DNA of 64,000 nucleotides from Amblyornis subalaris (taxonomy: Eukaryota > Chordata > Aves > Passeriformes > Ptilonorhynchidae). This document shows positions 26,101 through 38,100 of this stretch, piece after piece. The notes beneath the pieces were generated by a model. It searched no databases. It worked only from the letters and a program-made list of their open reading frames with translations, and was not told the origin of the DNA. Position 1 is the first letter of the stretch; each line of letters opens with the position of its first letter. The stretch is from the NCBI GenBank assembly GCA_018881555.1, contig JACAXG010000007.1:4912643-4976642 (forward strand), written 5' to 3'. Position numbers and translations under genes: made by a program.

Positions 26101-27440
26101 TTCTACCCTTGCCTAGAGTGAGTGAAGGATGGCACTATGCATACTGTGAAGACAAAGGTACATTATAATACATTTATCCTTATCCCACTCCAGTAAAACA
26201 ATTGTGAAAGATAAGGGTCCTAACCTCCCAAGGTATGTAAATGATAAATGTGCTATAATATTTCCTTTCTCTGCGTATTTTTCTCCTTTCATAATGTTGT
26301 TATCTCAAGATCTCTGCCACAATATTATCGAATATATTTTATTGTAATATGTCGGTGTGCTACCTTTAGAAATAAATACATTCAGCTTATCAATGTTAAA
26401 TGAAAACGCTATCATTCTCTTAGTGTGCCTACCAAATGAATAGCAGCTTGACAATGCTAGTTGATATGCTGGAGCCTAATGATATTTCTTGTTCAGAGTC
26501 TGTAGCCATTCAACTTGAAAACAAATAATTAAAATAAATTATACCCTTTGTGTCTGCATACTGAGGAGAGGAACGAAAATAGCTGCGCAGGAGGGAGGTT
26601 AACACACGGATATCTCTTGACAGCATTATGAAGACCTCAGAGGGATTCCTACATTCGCCTGACTGCAGTGATTTATGTGAGGAATCCCATGTCAGACTGT
26701 TAAGTTTAGCAAACAGGATTTCCAGTAATAGATTTTCAGAAAAACGTGGTTCTCCAGGGGTATTGTGTTCTTCCCAATTACTTGAACGTTTGGCCTTTTT
26801 TCTTCTCTACTTATATATGCACATGTGTCTATGCATATGACTCTTGGGTTTGCTTGTTTTCTGTGTTTTTCTGCTTACGTGGTGCTGTGCTGGATGTCGT
26901 GAAAGAGATTTGGTGGCTTTTAACACAGCTGCCAGTCACTTCCTGTAGGAGCCTGTGTGGATGTGTGCCTCTTTCCCTGGTGGTGATAAGTGCCTCTCAG
27001 CTGTTGTCATTTCACCTCAAAGCTCCTTCTAGTTTCCTCCCTCTGTTTTTATCTTTTATCAGTGCTCAGTGGAAACTTCCCATGGTCTCAAAACTTTAGG
27101 TACCAAATATTATTGATGCTGAAGGCTCTGATATTTGGGCCCCTCTGCTGTGCTGAATAGCTAATGACAATGAAGTTTCTGCTGTGAGGAAATCATCATT
27201 AACAACCCAAAACTCTCAGCTTGTGGCAGGGCACCCTCTTTAGTCTTTTCCTTGTGTTCTGATATCTGTCTATTGGCGCTCTTCACTTCAGAGGGAGGAG
27301 GCAACTGATGTGATGCATGAGTTGGAACAGGGAGAGAATTTTAATAAGGAAAGCAGCATGGGCCAAGTGGCCTTCTCTGTACTTTAATATGCCTTGTGGT
27401 CTTGTTGTCTCCAAACATATCAGGCTATAAATGGCTTCAT
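23113..27440. other. AT-rich noncoding stretch
   Basis: No exon, RNA gene or repeat family recognised. A short inverted repeat, AGGTTTAT/ATAAACCT, lies at 23829-23850. The longest frame is 117 codons at 26746-27099 (+), with a hydrophobic, low-information product. Confidence 0.5.
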
Positions 27441-27700
27441 TTTCACCAATCTGCTGCTCTTGCAGAAGAGAAGAGAGGCCTCAGGCTGGGCTCTGCTGCC
27501 TTGCCGGCAGGAGCAAACCCCTGCAGCCCTCTCGGCGTGGGAGCTGCCGAGGCAGAGCTGCGGGGCACACCCAGATCGCGGCTGTGCTGCCCACTGAGCA
27601 CCTCGTCGGGCTGTTTGTGGGCACGACATGCACCCCAAAGGGCTTGTGTCACCCTCCTGAAGGCTTCACCCACTTGCAGCTCTGTGTACACCCTAAAAAT
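27440..27700. other. GC-rich, CpG-bearing patch
   Basis: Around ten CpGs occur at 27500-27630, for example in gccctctcggcgtggg and cagatcgcggctgtg. Open frames exist in several phases on both strands, the longest being 27396-27842 (+, 148 codons), with no recognisable domain. The patch lies 140-330 bases upstream of the TATA-like element at 27836, so the two may form one promoter region. Confidence 0.35.
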
Positions 27701-27814
27701 CAGTCTTGGACAGCTGATATATAAATGGACTTACGTGACTTATCACCACCTGGAAAGGAGAAAACTGGAGGGACCGGGTCAAGAGGGTTTGCAAAGGAGT
27801 TCCTGTTTACACCC

Positions 27815-27896
27815 TTGCCTCCCCCTTTCCCAAAGGATATAAGTGGCTGTGCCAGAGCAAGCAGCTGAGCCTGTCCCCAGTCTCATTACCAGAATG
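27815..27896 (+). promoter_or_regulatory. TATA-like core promoter candidate
   Basis: The sequence tccccctttcccaaagg leads into gatataag (27837-27844), a fair TATA box, followed 50 bases later by the first ATG (27894) in a 22-codon frame ending at a TAA at 27960-27962. A CpG-bearing patch lies upstream. The spacing fits a start site near 27865-27870. There is no recognisable protein or LTR structure, so this may equally be a chance TATA in purine-rich sequence. Confidence 0.2.
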
Positions 27897-28446
27897 CCTG
27901 AACAGAAGATGACGTCCCACAGAANATCTGGAATCCAGCCTAATTCAAGAGCAGAAAGTTAATTTGCTGTTGGCCTGTAATCTTTAGATGATCTAGGTTT
28001 CTCTGAATAAGGCTGGTAACAAGATGTCTCTTTTTCTACCCTGTCCTTCTTCTGTCCCGGGTGCTTTCTCAGGAGATCCTAGTCCATAGACAAGAAGTAC
28101 AAAAAAAAAAAAAGCCAGAGGGAACAGAAGGAAAGTTTTCACAGGCGAAAAAAAAAGTTAATTCAGATTCAAAATTGGAGAGAAGCTTTGGCTGAGTCTT
28201 GATTCTTTTAAAAATCACTTATTTTCTCTAAACTAGTGGCTGGAGATGATTTTTTTGCATTTAAAAAGGAGGTGGCATTTTAGATTTAGCTCTCCTTAGG
28301 GAGAACCATTCTTAGCTTGAATTTGTATCAAACTTTTTTTTTTTTTTGATGCAAATTTCATAGTTTTGGGATATCAATGAACAGTGTCTCACTCAGCAGA
28401 TGTATCTCTCTGCCTCTTTGGATTTGAAATAGACCAAGAATACTTC

Positions 28447-28725
28447 AGTGGTTCAGTTATAAGACTAGAAGTCAGAAGATTTGGGGACAGACTTGTTTGA
28501 ATTAATCTTAGCTATTTATGGCTTCAGAATAAGTATCCTAATTTACATCAGCTCAAGACCTTATGCTTTACAATCTCTTCCCATCTATTTCTAACTCTGA
28601 GAGAGAAAAAAATATTAATGTAAGAAGTCCAGCAAATTACTTAACCCCTGTACCCCAGTTTTCTATTTTGTAGAATAGGATGATGGTGATGATAACTACA
28701 AAGGTTACTTGAATAATGACACCAA
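28447..28725 (+). mobile_element. MIR-like ancient SINE remnant
   Basis: The head reads agtggttcagttataagact, agaagtcagaagatttggg (28447-28484), matching the MIR/CORE-SINE block AGTGGTTAAGAGC...ACTAGGAGTCAGGAGACCTGGG. The second half reads cagcaaattacttaaccc, then ctgtaccccagttttctat, tttgtagaataggatgatgg (28631-28690), matching GGCAAGTTACTTAACCTCTCTGTGCCTCAGTTTCCTCATCTGTAAAATGGGGATAATAA. The halves are about 95-100 bases further apart than in the consensus, so something has been inserted or the middle has been replaced. The MIR family is shared by amniotes; this copy is old. Confidence 0.65.
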
Positions 28726-28962
28726 ACAATGGAATTAAAGATTTTCAGATTGTGGGAATATTTCTGTGGAAATAGGAAGCTGTATGCAAATGATGTCTAG
28801 AAATATCTGACAAGGAAATGGCATAGAGTAGCTATTTAATTTAAGAAGCCAAGCCTGTTTTGTCTATGTTTTCAACCAATCTAGATCATGACTCTTTGAG
28901 GATGGATACCTTTGCCTCCTCAGTCTGATTCCTGTACAGCTCCTGATGCAATGATAATAATA

Positions 28963-28993
28963 AAACTCAGCATTAAATAAAAATGCTGAGTTT
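28963..28993. repeat. Perfect 12-bp inverted repeat (hairpin)
   Basis: The left arm AAACTCAGCATT (28963-28974) and right arm AATGCTGAGTTT (28982-28993) are exact reverse complements, separated by 7 bases. The stem is too short for a microRNA precursor and no T-run follows, so it is noted as DNA or RNA secondary structure of unknown role. It lies about 240 bases past the MIR-like remnant. Confidence 0.75.
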
Positions 28994-29379
28994 CTGATGT
29001 CACAAGAATGCATTTAAAGCACAGTTATTACATTCATTGCCTTTGCTGTTTCTTGGTCTCTATATGTCTTTGTAGAAATCAAGGGTCGTTTCAATCCTGA
29101 AAATGGTGTTTCTGCTTTTTCCTTGTGTTGAGTCTTTTATGCAGTGCAGTAGCTAAAAGAGGTAAGAGAGCTGTCCATTTTGGAAAGAAAAAGCTGAGAC
29201 CATCCATTTAGTGTCACTTAGGACCTATTACAGCAGAATAATTTGGCCATTTAGAATTTTAGATCAAAGTATAAATAGTCTAAAGCTACACTGCATCCCA
29301 GAGGTGAGGAGATGGAGGCTATTTGTAGTCATAATACCAGATGTTTAGTCATTGCTATAAATTCAACAACAAAAACTGA

Positions 29380-29440
29380 AAATAAAAAGCCAGCTGCTAA
29401 TTGGAGATATTTGGAGTCATGTCACAGGTGAAAGATGATC
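29380..29440. promoter_or_regulatory. E-box and homeodomain site cluster
   Basis: CAGCTG (29391-29396) abuts CTAATTG (29397-29403), and a second E-box CAGGTG follows at 29425-29430. E-boxes next to a TAATTG core are typical of bHLH/homeodomain-controlled neural or muscle enhancers. The wider block to about 29990 has the even, repeat-free texture of conserved noncoding DNA. This is inference from motif content alone. Confidence 0.22.
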
Positions 29441-31586
29441 TAAAATTCTGCTTCATAGCACAGTGCAATAGTGAAATTAGCACATGTCTATTATCACTGC
29501 TTGCAACTCTGCAGGAAACTAATGGAAATAGCTTAATCTTTTCAAGCTCTGCTGAAAGGAGAAATATAGGATTTAACCTGTGTTCCTGAGTTTTCCCTCC
29601 TCTCTTATTCCTAGCCAAATTCTTACTGCACAGCAGATCTTTATTATTTAATAATAATAAATTGCCTGGACTGTAAATTTAATAAATAACTGTAGGGATC
29701 AGGGACCTGATCATTCATTTTTTAGAGGCAGTGGTAGGGATCCATTGTGTTAATGGTTAGAAAGAGAAAACGGTTCAGTCCTAAAATTCCCTCTCTTGAA
29801 CCAGATTCAGGGAGCTGTCTTTCCAAAGCAGTAAAAGCAAAGGCATTAATTATACATTTCCATTATGACAGAGCCAACATCAGCAGTGACTAAAACATAA
29901 TTTGTTTAGGTGACAGTGCAGGCTGTTCTCTGATCAAGTTTTGTTTCCCACAGGGAGGCATCAGTCTTAAATTACACAGCAAGCAGGCAAGAGAAAGGAA
30001 GCAAACAATAAAACACTTCTCAGGGGAAGAAAAGAGAAAAAATTGTCTCTCAATGTCTTATTAAATAAATAAATCTGCATTTTTGTCAATTACAAAAAAA
30101 TCAGCAGTGGGGTACAGCTTTAATTAAAGGAAGTGCTTTTTCTGTGGGGCTTCATAAGATTGTATTTTAGATTTCCAGCGATGAGTTGCTTTTAATGCAA
30201 AGGAACTTTCTCACAGTAAGGAAAGAAAGGATGACAGAAAGAAAAATCCTTGGAAAGTGCTGACAAGAGGGAATCATAGGATATCTTACTTGTCTTACTG
30301 TAACACACAGAGTTATTTGGATTTTCTTTAGTAAGTTATGCACAAAACCGGGACCGATGTCTATCAGCATATTTAATTTTACAGGAACACTGATATATAT
30401 AAATATTTATGTGCAAAGAAAGTTGGACATGCCTCTTTATGGGAAAATATATCTATACATTTTAATCTACAGTTCAGTTTAATACTATCAAGCATAGGCC
30501 TAATTTTACTTTATCTTCAATTTCAGTGGATTTATTATTTTGCATAAATCAATGTACATATTTTAGTACCTTACCAAATCAAAGACCCCAAAGGGGTGCT
30601 TTTGTTATTTGCTTTTAATTTTTGGTTGCTATAAAGAATCACTGGTTGTAGCTTTTTATTGTAATTTGACTTTTAATGTCATATTCCCTGACTGCTTCAG
30701 CCTCTCTGCATTTGGCATGAGTAAAGCAAAAAGCAAACATAAGCCTTATTTCTTATTATCTCCAACACTTTCAGGAGAAACTATAAAAACAAGGAGTATC
30801 TTCATTTTGAATATACAATTTCCCCTCCAGTGGTATTTTCTGGCAATTTCAGATGAATGAACAAAACAAGAAATGCACCCCATTTGCAGCAAATACTCCT
30901 TTGGAACGCTTACTGTGCAAAATTAGATTCTCCTTAATACAAGCAAAAAAATCTACATGTCATGAAAATTATTACAGAGAATGGTGTGTGAGCTTAGAAG
31001 GTTTGATTTAATTGAAGTAGTTAATATTTCCTGTCTTTAAGGAAAAGACGCTTCTGACNACTGGAACTTTCCAAGCAATTAGATCCTAAAGAAAACCACT
31101 GCCCAATATTACTTTGAAAGGGAATGAAAGCAGCACTGTCTCCTTATTGCAGGCTTAAACTAGTGTAGTTTGGTTTATAATTTAAACATTTAGCCATGCT
31201 TCAATTATAAAATTAACTTTACTATGCTTGTTATTTGGAACCTTAAAATACAGTGATCTAGGAGCATGTATCTCGATAGATCTGTGGTTCCTAAATGGCC
31301 AAGTTGCTATCATCCCCAAAAAGAATGATGGAAACCCAGATAAAACACTGTATAAAGACATAAAAAATGTTAAGAAAGTGNTCTGGGAACAAATGAGCTC
31401 AATCTTTTACATGTGTTCTCAGTTTCATTGCTCTTAACTGAAATGAGGAGCAAAGGATTAATATGAAGACTGGCTGACCTGCTGTCCCACAATTACATCA
31501 CCTCCAGTCAGGATTTTGTGCTCATTACTGAAGTGGCAAAGGCTGCAAATCTCANTGATCTATTATTGGAGGAGGTAATGTTGGGG

Positions 31587-31622
31587 GAGGGTGTCCAGGC
31601 TATACTATACATGGACACCCTC
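31587..31622. repeat. Perfect 11-bp inverted repeat (hairpin)
   Basis: Arms GAGGGTGTCCA (31587-31597) and TGGACACCCTC (31612-31622) pair perfectly around a 14-base loop, with one further G-T wobble possible outside. The arms are GC-rich in an AT-rich context, which makes a chance pairing less likely than for AT-only palindromes. Confidence 0.7.
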
Positions 31623-32104
31623 TTCTGGATGTTCAAGAGGTAGAAACNCTAACGTAGGTCGATTGCTTAGAAAATAGTCTGCATGCCCAGTATTCCACAC
31701 ATACCTCTGAACCACTCCTTTAAACCATAACTGATGAATAATCTCCAAGCAAGGTGAAAATTCAGATCGGAAATCGAATGCAGGACCAACCTTAAATGTT
31801 TCTAATTNGGTACCATCTTTATGTTCTCTATGAAATGTTCAGGTTACTAGAAAATTCCTGTTAAGAAATCGTTCCAAACTGCGTGAGAGTCAAGCGTGAT
31901 GACCAAACGGTGTTGCTCTGATTGTCTCTTAATTTGGTTGGGGTAGAAAATTCCAGTGCTGTGGGAGGCAAGAAACTGTTCAAAACAAGAAAGCAGGTGG
32001 GAGCATGAGTGCAAAAACACAACTGCAGTGATAGAGGCCAGCCTGCTGGAGCAGCTACAGAGAAAGTTCCTGTGTCATTTGGACCATTTTTGCTTAGCTT
32101 ATTT

Positions 32105-32123
32105 AAAAAAAAAAAAAAAAAAA
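32105..32123. repeat. A19 homopolymer
   Basis: Nineteen consecutive A. I looked upstream for a retrotransposed sequence that would own this tail and saw none. Confidence 0.9.
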
Positions 32124-35100
32124 CTAGTAAAAAACCTTCTTATCTCACTTTTCTGTATGCATAATTCTTCATAGGGCTTGTTATGCTGTGATAGTTTAGA
32201 GCCAAACCAAAAAGAACCAGGCAACTTGAAGAAGTATGTTTGGTTTTTTTGNTGCTGGAAGCTGTGAAATTAATTGGGTTTTGAAATATTTTCTGTATTT
32301 TCAGATTTTGTTTGTGAGAAGTGAATATTCCTAAAGAGACTTTTGCATCTTTAGCTTTGCTTTCCCTCAAAAACCAGTCATTTAATGATAATATTTTATG
32401 TGACATTTTACATTCTGTTTGAAAAGCCATCTTTTATTTAACAGTGTTCTGGCAATGTTTTTAAGATAATTTACCTAAAGTCTTTGTCACTTATTCACTC
32501 TTAAAATATCATGCAGGCTTCGTGAATAGGGACACTAAGATCTTTGAAAGTTCAAAAATGCATTTTCTGCACTAGCAGCTGTAATAGAGCAGCACTTGGG
32601 GAACACTTTTTCTCCAATGCCTTGTGTTTATGCAGCTTTTATGACCTTAAGAAAAGATCTCAACCTAATCCACCAAGGTAAAATTATTTTTTAACTCATA
32701 AACATAGTGCATAAGATTGACTATACTGATTTACTGAAATCACTGAAAATGTTTTCAGTTTCTTCATGTTGCAGATGAAAGCTGGGCAGCAGGAAAAGCC
32801 TCCCCCCTGTTTTCATCTGTAGACACCAGGGCTTCTTGGAAGATGCCAGACTGAAATGGTTTGGATGTGAAAAGTGACACTTGGTTATTGTCCAGATGTA
32901 GCGAGCCATTATCTAAATTGTTTTTTTTTGGGAGTAGGTAGAATGAAGGCTGGAATCTTAGTAATCTCCTTTCCAAGCCCACTGAAGTGGACTAAGTTTT
33001 GGATGAAACACTGTTGTGAGCAGATTGGAGACCCAGATAAAAGGAATTAAGAAGAGAGGTTGTTCCGGCTGTTCATCTCTGTAATGTGTGTATTCGAAAT
33101 TTGGAAATCTGCTGCTCCAGATTGTCTGCTTTTTTTCCCAGGCACAGTCATTCTTAAGTCCCCTTTTAACTTGCTCTCCTCAGCAGGATTTCTTCTGCTT
33201 GCTAATTGCCAGCAGTGAATAATCTACAGAGGTAAATAGATGAGGAAGAAAAGGTTTCCAAACTGAAGTGCCTAAAAGAATTCCAGACACTGGGGGTGCT
33301 GAAAAGAAAGGCAAAAAGCTTTTGGCATTTTATTTTCTTTATCTTTCTGTTACCATAAGGGAAAGATCTCTCTCTGTTAATTCTGTTGACAGCGATCTGA
33401 CACCTTGAGAAGCATTTCTGCAGTCTCATAGTCACCGCTCCATAAATAGGCCAAGAGATCAATAGTTGAATAATAGCTGAAAATAATAGCTGGAAATAGT
33501 CGAAAATAAACATAGCAACTACAGCTCCTAGATTCATGTTAAAGATTATGTATTTGCACTTTTTTCCCCCAGCTCTAAATCACAGTCTAGCTTGAGCAGA
33601 ATGGCACACAGTCCCAATTGCTGTGGACCAGCAAGGACGTATGTTTTACAGCTTCATTTCTTTTTCCCTTCTGACCACGCTTAATAACAGATATCTGCAA
33701 TATAGAGTGATGGACCTCAAAAAGTAATTGTACGTAGGAAATCATCTGCTGGGAGAATTTCTAACAGTTTCTGCAGTTATCTGTTCTTGGCCCAATCCTA
33801 GGCAGCACCAATATATCTATTAACTGAAGCCACAGGCCAAATTGGTACTGTTCTAAATGAAAACAGCATTTGGCTGCACTGGCCTGGCAGGCTTACTGTG
33901 GGCCACAGCATTAAAACAAAATATACTACATTTTACAGAGTTTCACAGAGGTAAACTGATGATACAGGTAGTTTTTAGAGAATTGTCTAGGTCATCACAT
34001 TTTCTGTATTTACAGTGTGTTGTTACATGTATATGGATCAATATTTCTCTTGAAATAAGAATATAAGCCACACTCACCGAGGAGACTTGGAGCACCGCTG
34101 ATTTAAACCAGGCTCCTTGTTTAAAATTGTAAGATAGGAGTCCTGGATGCAATCTCATGAGAATATGAAATAAAGGAGATATGTACTATTCTAGCGTATG
34201 CAATACTCACGAAAGCGTGATCAATTGTTGAGTCAGTTTTATTGTACTTTTGAAATGAATTCGAGAAAGAACTTCAGGAATGGTCTGAAGTTCAAAATAT
34301 CTGCTTTTCAGAAGGAAAGTAAAGCAACACTAGGAAGCACACTCTTCTAGTACCCACTAAAGAAGGTTTTGACAATTTTTCAATTGGCATGTGAACTCAC
34401 AAGAAATTCTAGGGACAGAAAGTTTCAGATGAAAAATAAGATACGTGTATTGATTGCTGTAACAACTATTTGGGATATTTCGGATGAGGTGTCGAAATGA
34501 CCTCTTAGAGGTGTGTCTCAGCTAAACCAGACATGGTAGGTTCTTTGCACGGTTCACAGGAAGTCAGTTTCTGACATTCAGAGCTTTCTGTGTTTTTCTC
34601 AGCAAAGTTGTGCAGGTTTTTTTGTTACGTTGTCCCTGTTCTAGTCTCCAACGTTTTTCCATGATTTTGTAACACAGAATTATCACTTCCTTTTCTGCGA
34701 GTTTGTATAGCCAGAGACTTCATTAGACCTCTAGCAATGGCAAGCTTATGTACTGATGTGCTTAATAGCTGATGACTCTTAAATCCTGAGGAAATTCTCA
34801 AATATGAAGTGAGGATGCTGGTAATTTCTCTAAGATCTCAGTGTGAGAATGCCAAATTTAATTGAAAATCCAATATATGTTCCATCATCCAAATGTACTA
34901 GGCTGTTTTAAGGCAAAATAAGCTTTAATTCTTGTTTATATAGGTTTGCAAAGTGAAGACAAAGAATAACCACAGTTAGAGGTGAGATGCATTTCTATAT
35001 TCTCAAAAGTGAACCAGAAATAACACCTAAGTAAAGGAATTATTTATAGAAAGCAGAATTTGAAGAGAAATGCCAAGAGATGTCAAAACTGATTGAAACA

Positions 35101-38100
35101 TGCAGTCTTGACAGTTCTGAAATTCATAGTCTGACTGCCTGCGTGCCTGACAGAATCTGTGCACGCTGCTTTATTTTCTTCAGCCGCTATCTTTGGCTAA
35201 CAGTGAAGGCAAATGAGAATCCAGGAACCATTTGTTACCTCCGCTTCCCTCCCCTAGTCTTACACGCTGTGTACTATTAACCACTCTGGTGCAATTGAAA
35301 TGATAGAACTAATGCAGCTCATGGAAATGCCATTCTCCTCATTTAGGGGGAAAAAAAAAAAAAGGCAGTTTAAAATGGATTTCAAAAAGATTAAATTAGA
35401 CAAGTGTCCCACGCAAAGATGATTCTTGATTATGGTGCTGAATAATGATTACTTTCTCATCATTTTAACACTTCTACCAACAAACAAAATCATACAGAGA
35501 AGAAGCACTGGGTGGGAATGATATACAATAAGCTCTATTCTCCTGTCAGGGTACGTGAATACTGTGTCTTTGCACTGAAAGCTTTGAAGTTATACTATTA
35601 TAAAAAATGTATAATAAAAAGAGAATGAGATAGAGGTAGTCTTTTCATTATAGCCATAGATTAATCATAGTTCTGTGACAGTGGCCACACAACTTCAGTG
35701 TAACTGAGGCATATTATATAAGAAGCCTTGCAAATAAAAACCTACCGATCATATAAATATTATTAAACTGTATTATTAGATTTTTATCTACCATATTATT
35801 CTTGTTTTACAAAAAGGCAAACCGATCTGTATAATAGTTAACTGACCTATTTAAAGTACCTTCAGATATACATCTGAAACCAGATCTCTGATCATCTTAC
35901 GCTGATGTCTGCATAAAGACCAATAAAATTACTTTCTTTTCTACAAAAAGAAAAATAAATAGGCCTTGCACAATGACATCTTACATAGCTTCATATAAAG
36001 GCTTTGTCAGATTTAACACTGTAGGGATTCTCCCTTTATTCAGGACCCATTATAATCCAAATCATCCCAGAGATTTACATGAAAGTAAGATATGTGCCTT
36101 GTTCTTGTTGTCCTGTAAACTTTAGAGGAAAACTATCTTAAATAAATATAAAAGTTACCCATATCCTACAGTTGTAATTTACATGTAGTGCTCTTAGAGA
36201 GACAGAGAAATTTAAGCACAGAATGCATGAGGAAGTATTCTTCTGAATTTCATTACCATACATTTCAAACTGGTATTTTCAAAGAATATCAGTTATCTAT
36301 TCATAACCACTTCTTAGGGTGCAAAAGTACATTCTTATTATAAAAGCAAATTTAGGAGCTACACGTTAAAATTGCAAAAGAGATTTTTCTACTGATTTGG
36401 TACAAACAGAAGAGAAACACTTCACCATTTCAAAAATAATCAGAAATCCTTTCCAGTTTCAAGACCCAGATATGTAATCAATTTTATGTTTCTTTAATTA
36501 TGTTTCATAGCATAACCTTCTCCTGACAGACTACTCAAGGCTTATGTCAATCAGAATAATAGGTTGCACATGTTATTGATTTAACTATCACTTTGAGGAA
36601 CTGATCTTATGGTTTTATTAGACTTTTTAACAGTTCCTTTTTGGACAAGCTAATTCTACAGATCTAAACAAATATAGATCATGTTCTCTTGAGATGTGCA
36701 ATCACTTTACCTTCCTTTTAGGCATCTATGATAATCAATTAAAATCCTGGAGCATTCAGGCAGATGTTCAGATGCATTGTGTTGGACATATTAAAGACAG
36801 AAAGATGTGAGTTAAAAATCCTGTACATGGGACTGGTTTACCGAATCATTTTATCTGACAAGTGATCCCTTAAAGCTTTTCTGTAGAATTTTTGACTGCA
36901 AATCATAGGGATTTTGTTTCCTCAGTTCAGTTGCACTATATGCCCGGGATTTAAGGAAACCCCGCTAAGTTCTTTACAGTGCAAATATCATCACACCTTC
37001 TATAAAATAACCTTCTTTTAAATTTGGTTGTAACTGTCTTAGTTAATGTTTAAAAGTCCTTTCTTTTCTATTCAAATAACAATTCAGTGCTCAATAAATT
37101 AGGAATAGTGAGACTTTGCTTTCAGTGCATTTTCTCTGTCCCATCTGCTTTTAACCTTTCCCTAAACTGGCATTTCCGTTTCTGCCTTACAGATTCGTGA
37201 TCCTTAGCTCTGGGTCCATGTGCACAAGTTTCCATCCTACATCACTTGCTGTGTGCCCACAGGCCACTTCCTGCCGTGCAGAGGTGGCCAGTAATATCTA
37301 AGGGTTAGTATTTAGTGAATAAATTTTGCTCCACCGAGGTGGACAGAAGGGGTGCTCAGGCCACTGAACCCCAGGAAAATATCCATAGTCCTTCTAGCTC
37401 AGCTAGGCGCATGGCCAGACTCATACCTCTATTTATGTGCTGAAAGATGCAAACACGTGGCTGGCTCTGTTGGGAACCAAAGAGACCAAGAATCCAAAGG
37501 AATGACATCAAGCTTTTAAAAATTCTCCTTCTGTGAATTTAGCAGTGTTTCTTCCAGAAGGCTCAGCTCATCTGTTTTTCTCATTTGAAACTTCTGGGGG
37601 GGGTTGGATAGGTGAGGTAAAGGTGAATATTTTTCTTTTCATTTTCATGTTTCTGATGGTTAATTTTCTTCAATGTCTTTTTTTCCCCCCTTTTTTTCCT
37701 TAATAGAGTGGAATAATAATGGAGTTTCTGCCTCCTAACTTTGTAGTACAAATTGGTGAATAATCACAGATTTTTCAGTGTTACCTTTAGAGAAACAGGG
37801 AACTACCATCAAAAATCTCCCACTATAGGCAAGCAATTTGATTTCTCTTCCCCATAAATCATTCTTTTTTAGAATATCAAATTAAAGAGTTTTCTTGACA
37901 CTTATCTACCTTTACCGAGAAAAAAAACAAAACTGAAAGACACTTCTTTTATGTTTGCTGTACTAAAACTTCACATGTCTAAGTTAGATGCATACAAGCT
38001 TTACCATAGTTTAAAATAAAAATAATAAAAATAAGATAAAGAAAATACAAAGCTTTCCTGGGAAGCACTCTGGAACTGAATTTCCTTCTTTGCACTTAGA

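Noticed and set aside
27396..27842. 148-codon + strand frame
   Set aside because: The GC-rich patch is stop-poor in several phases and on both strands; the product has no recognisable motif.
32040..32125. Processed pseudogene ending in the A19 run
   Set aside because: No recognisable coding or RNA sequence precedes the A-run, and no target-site duplication was seen.
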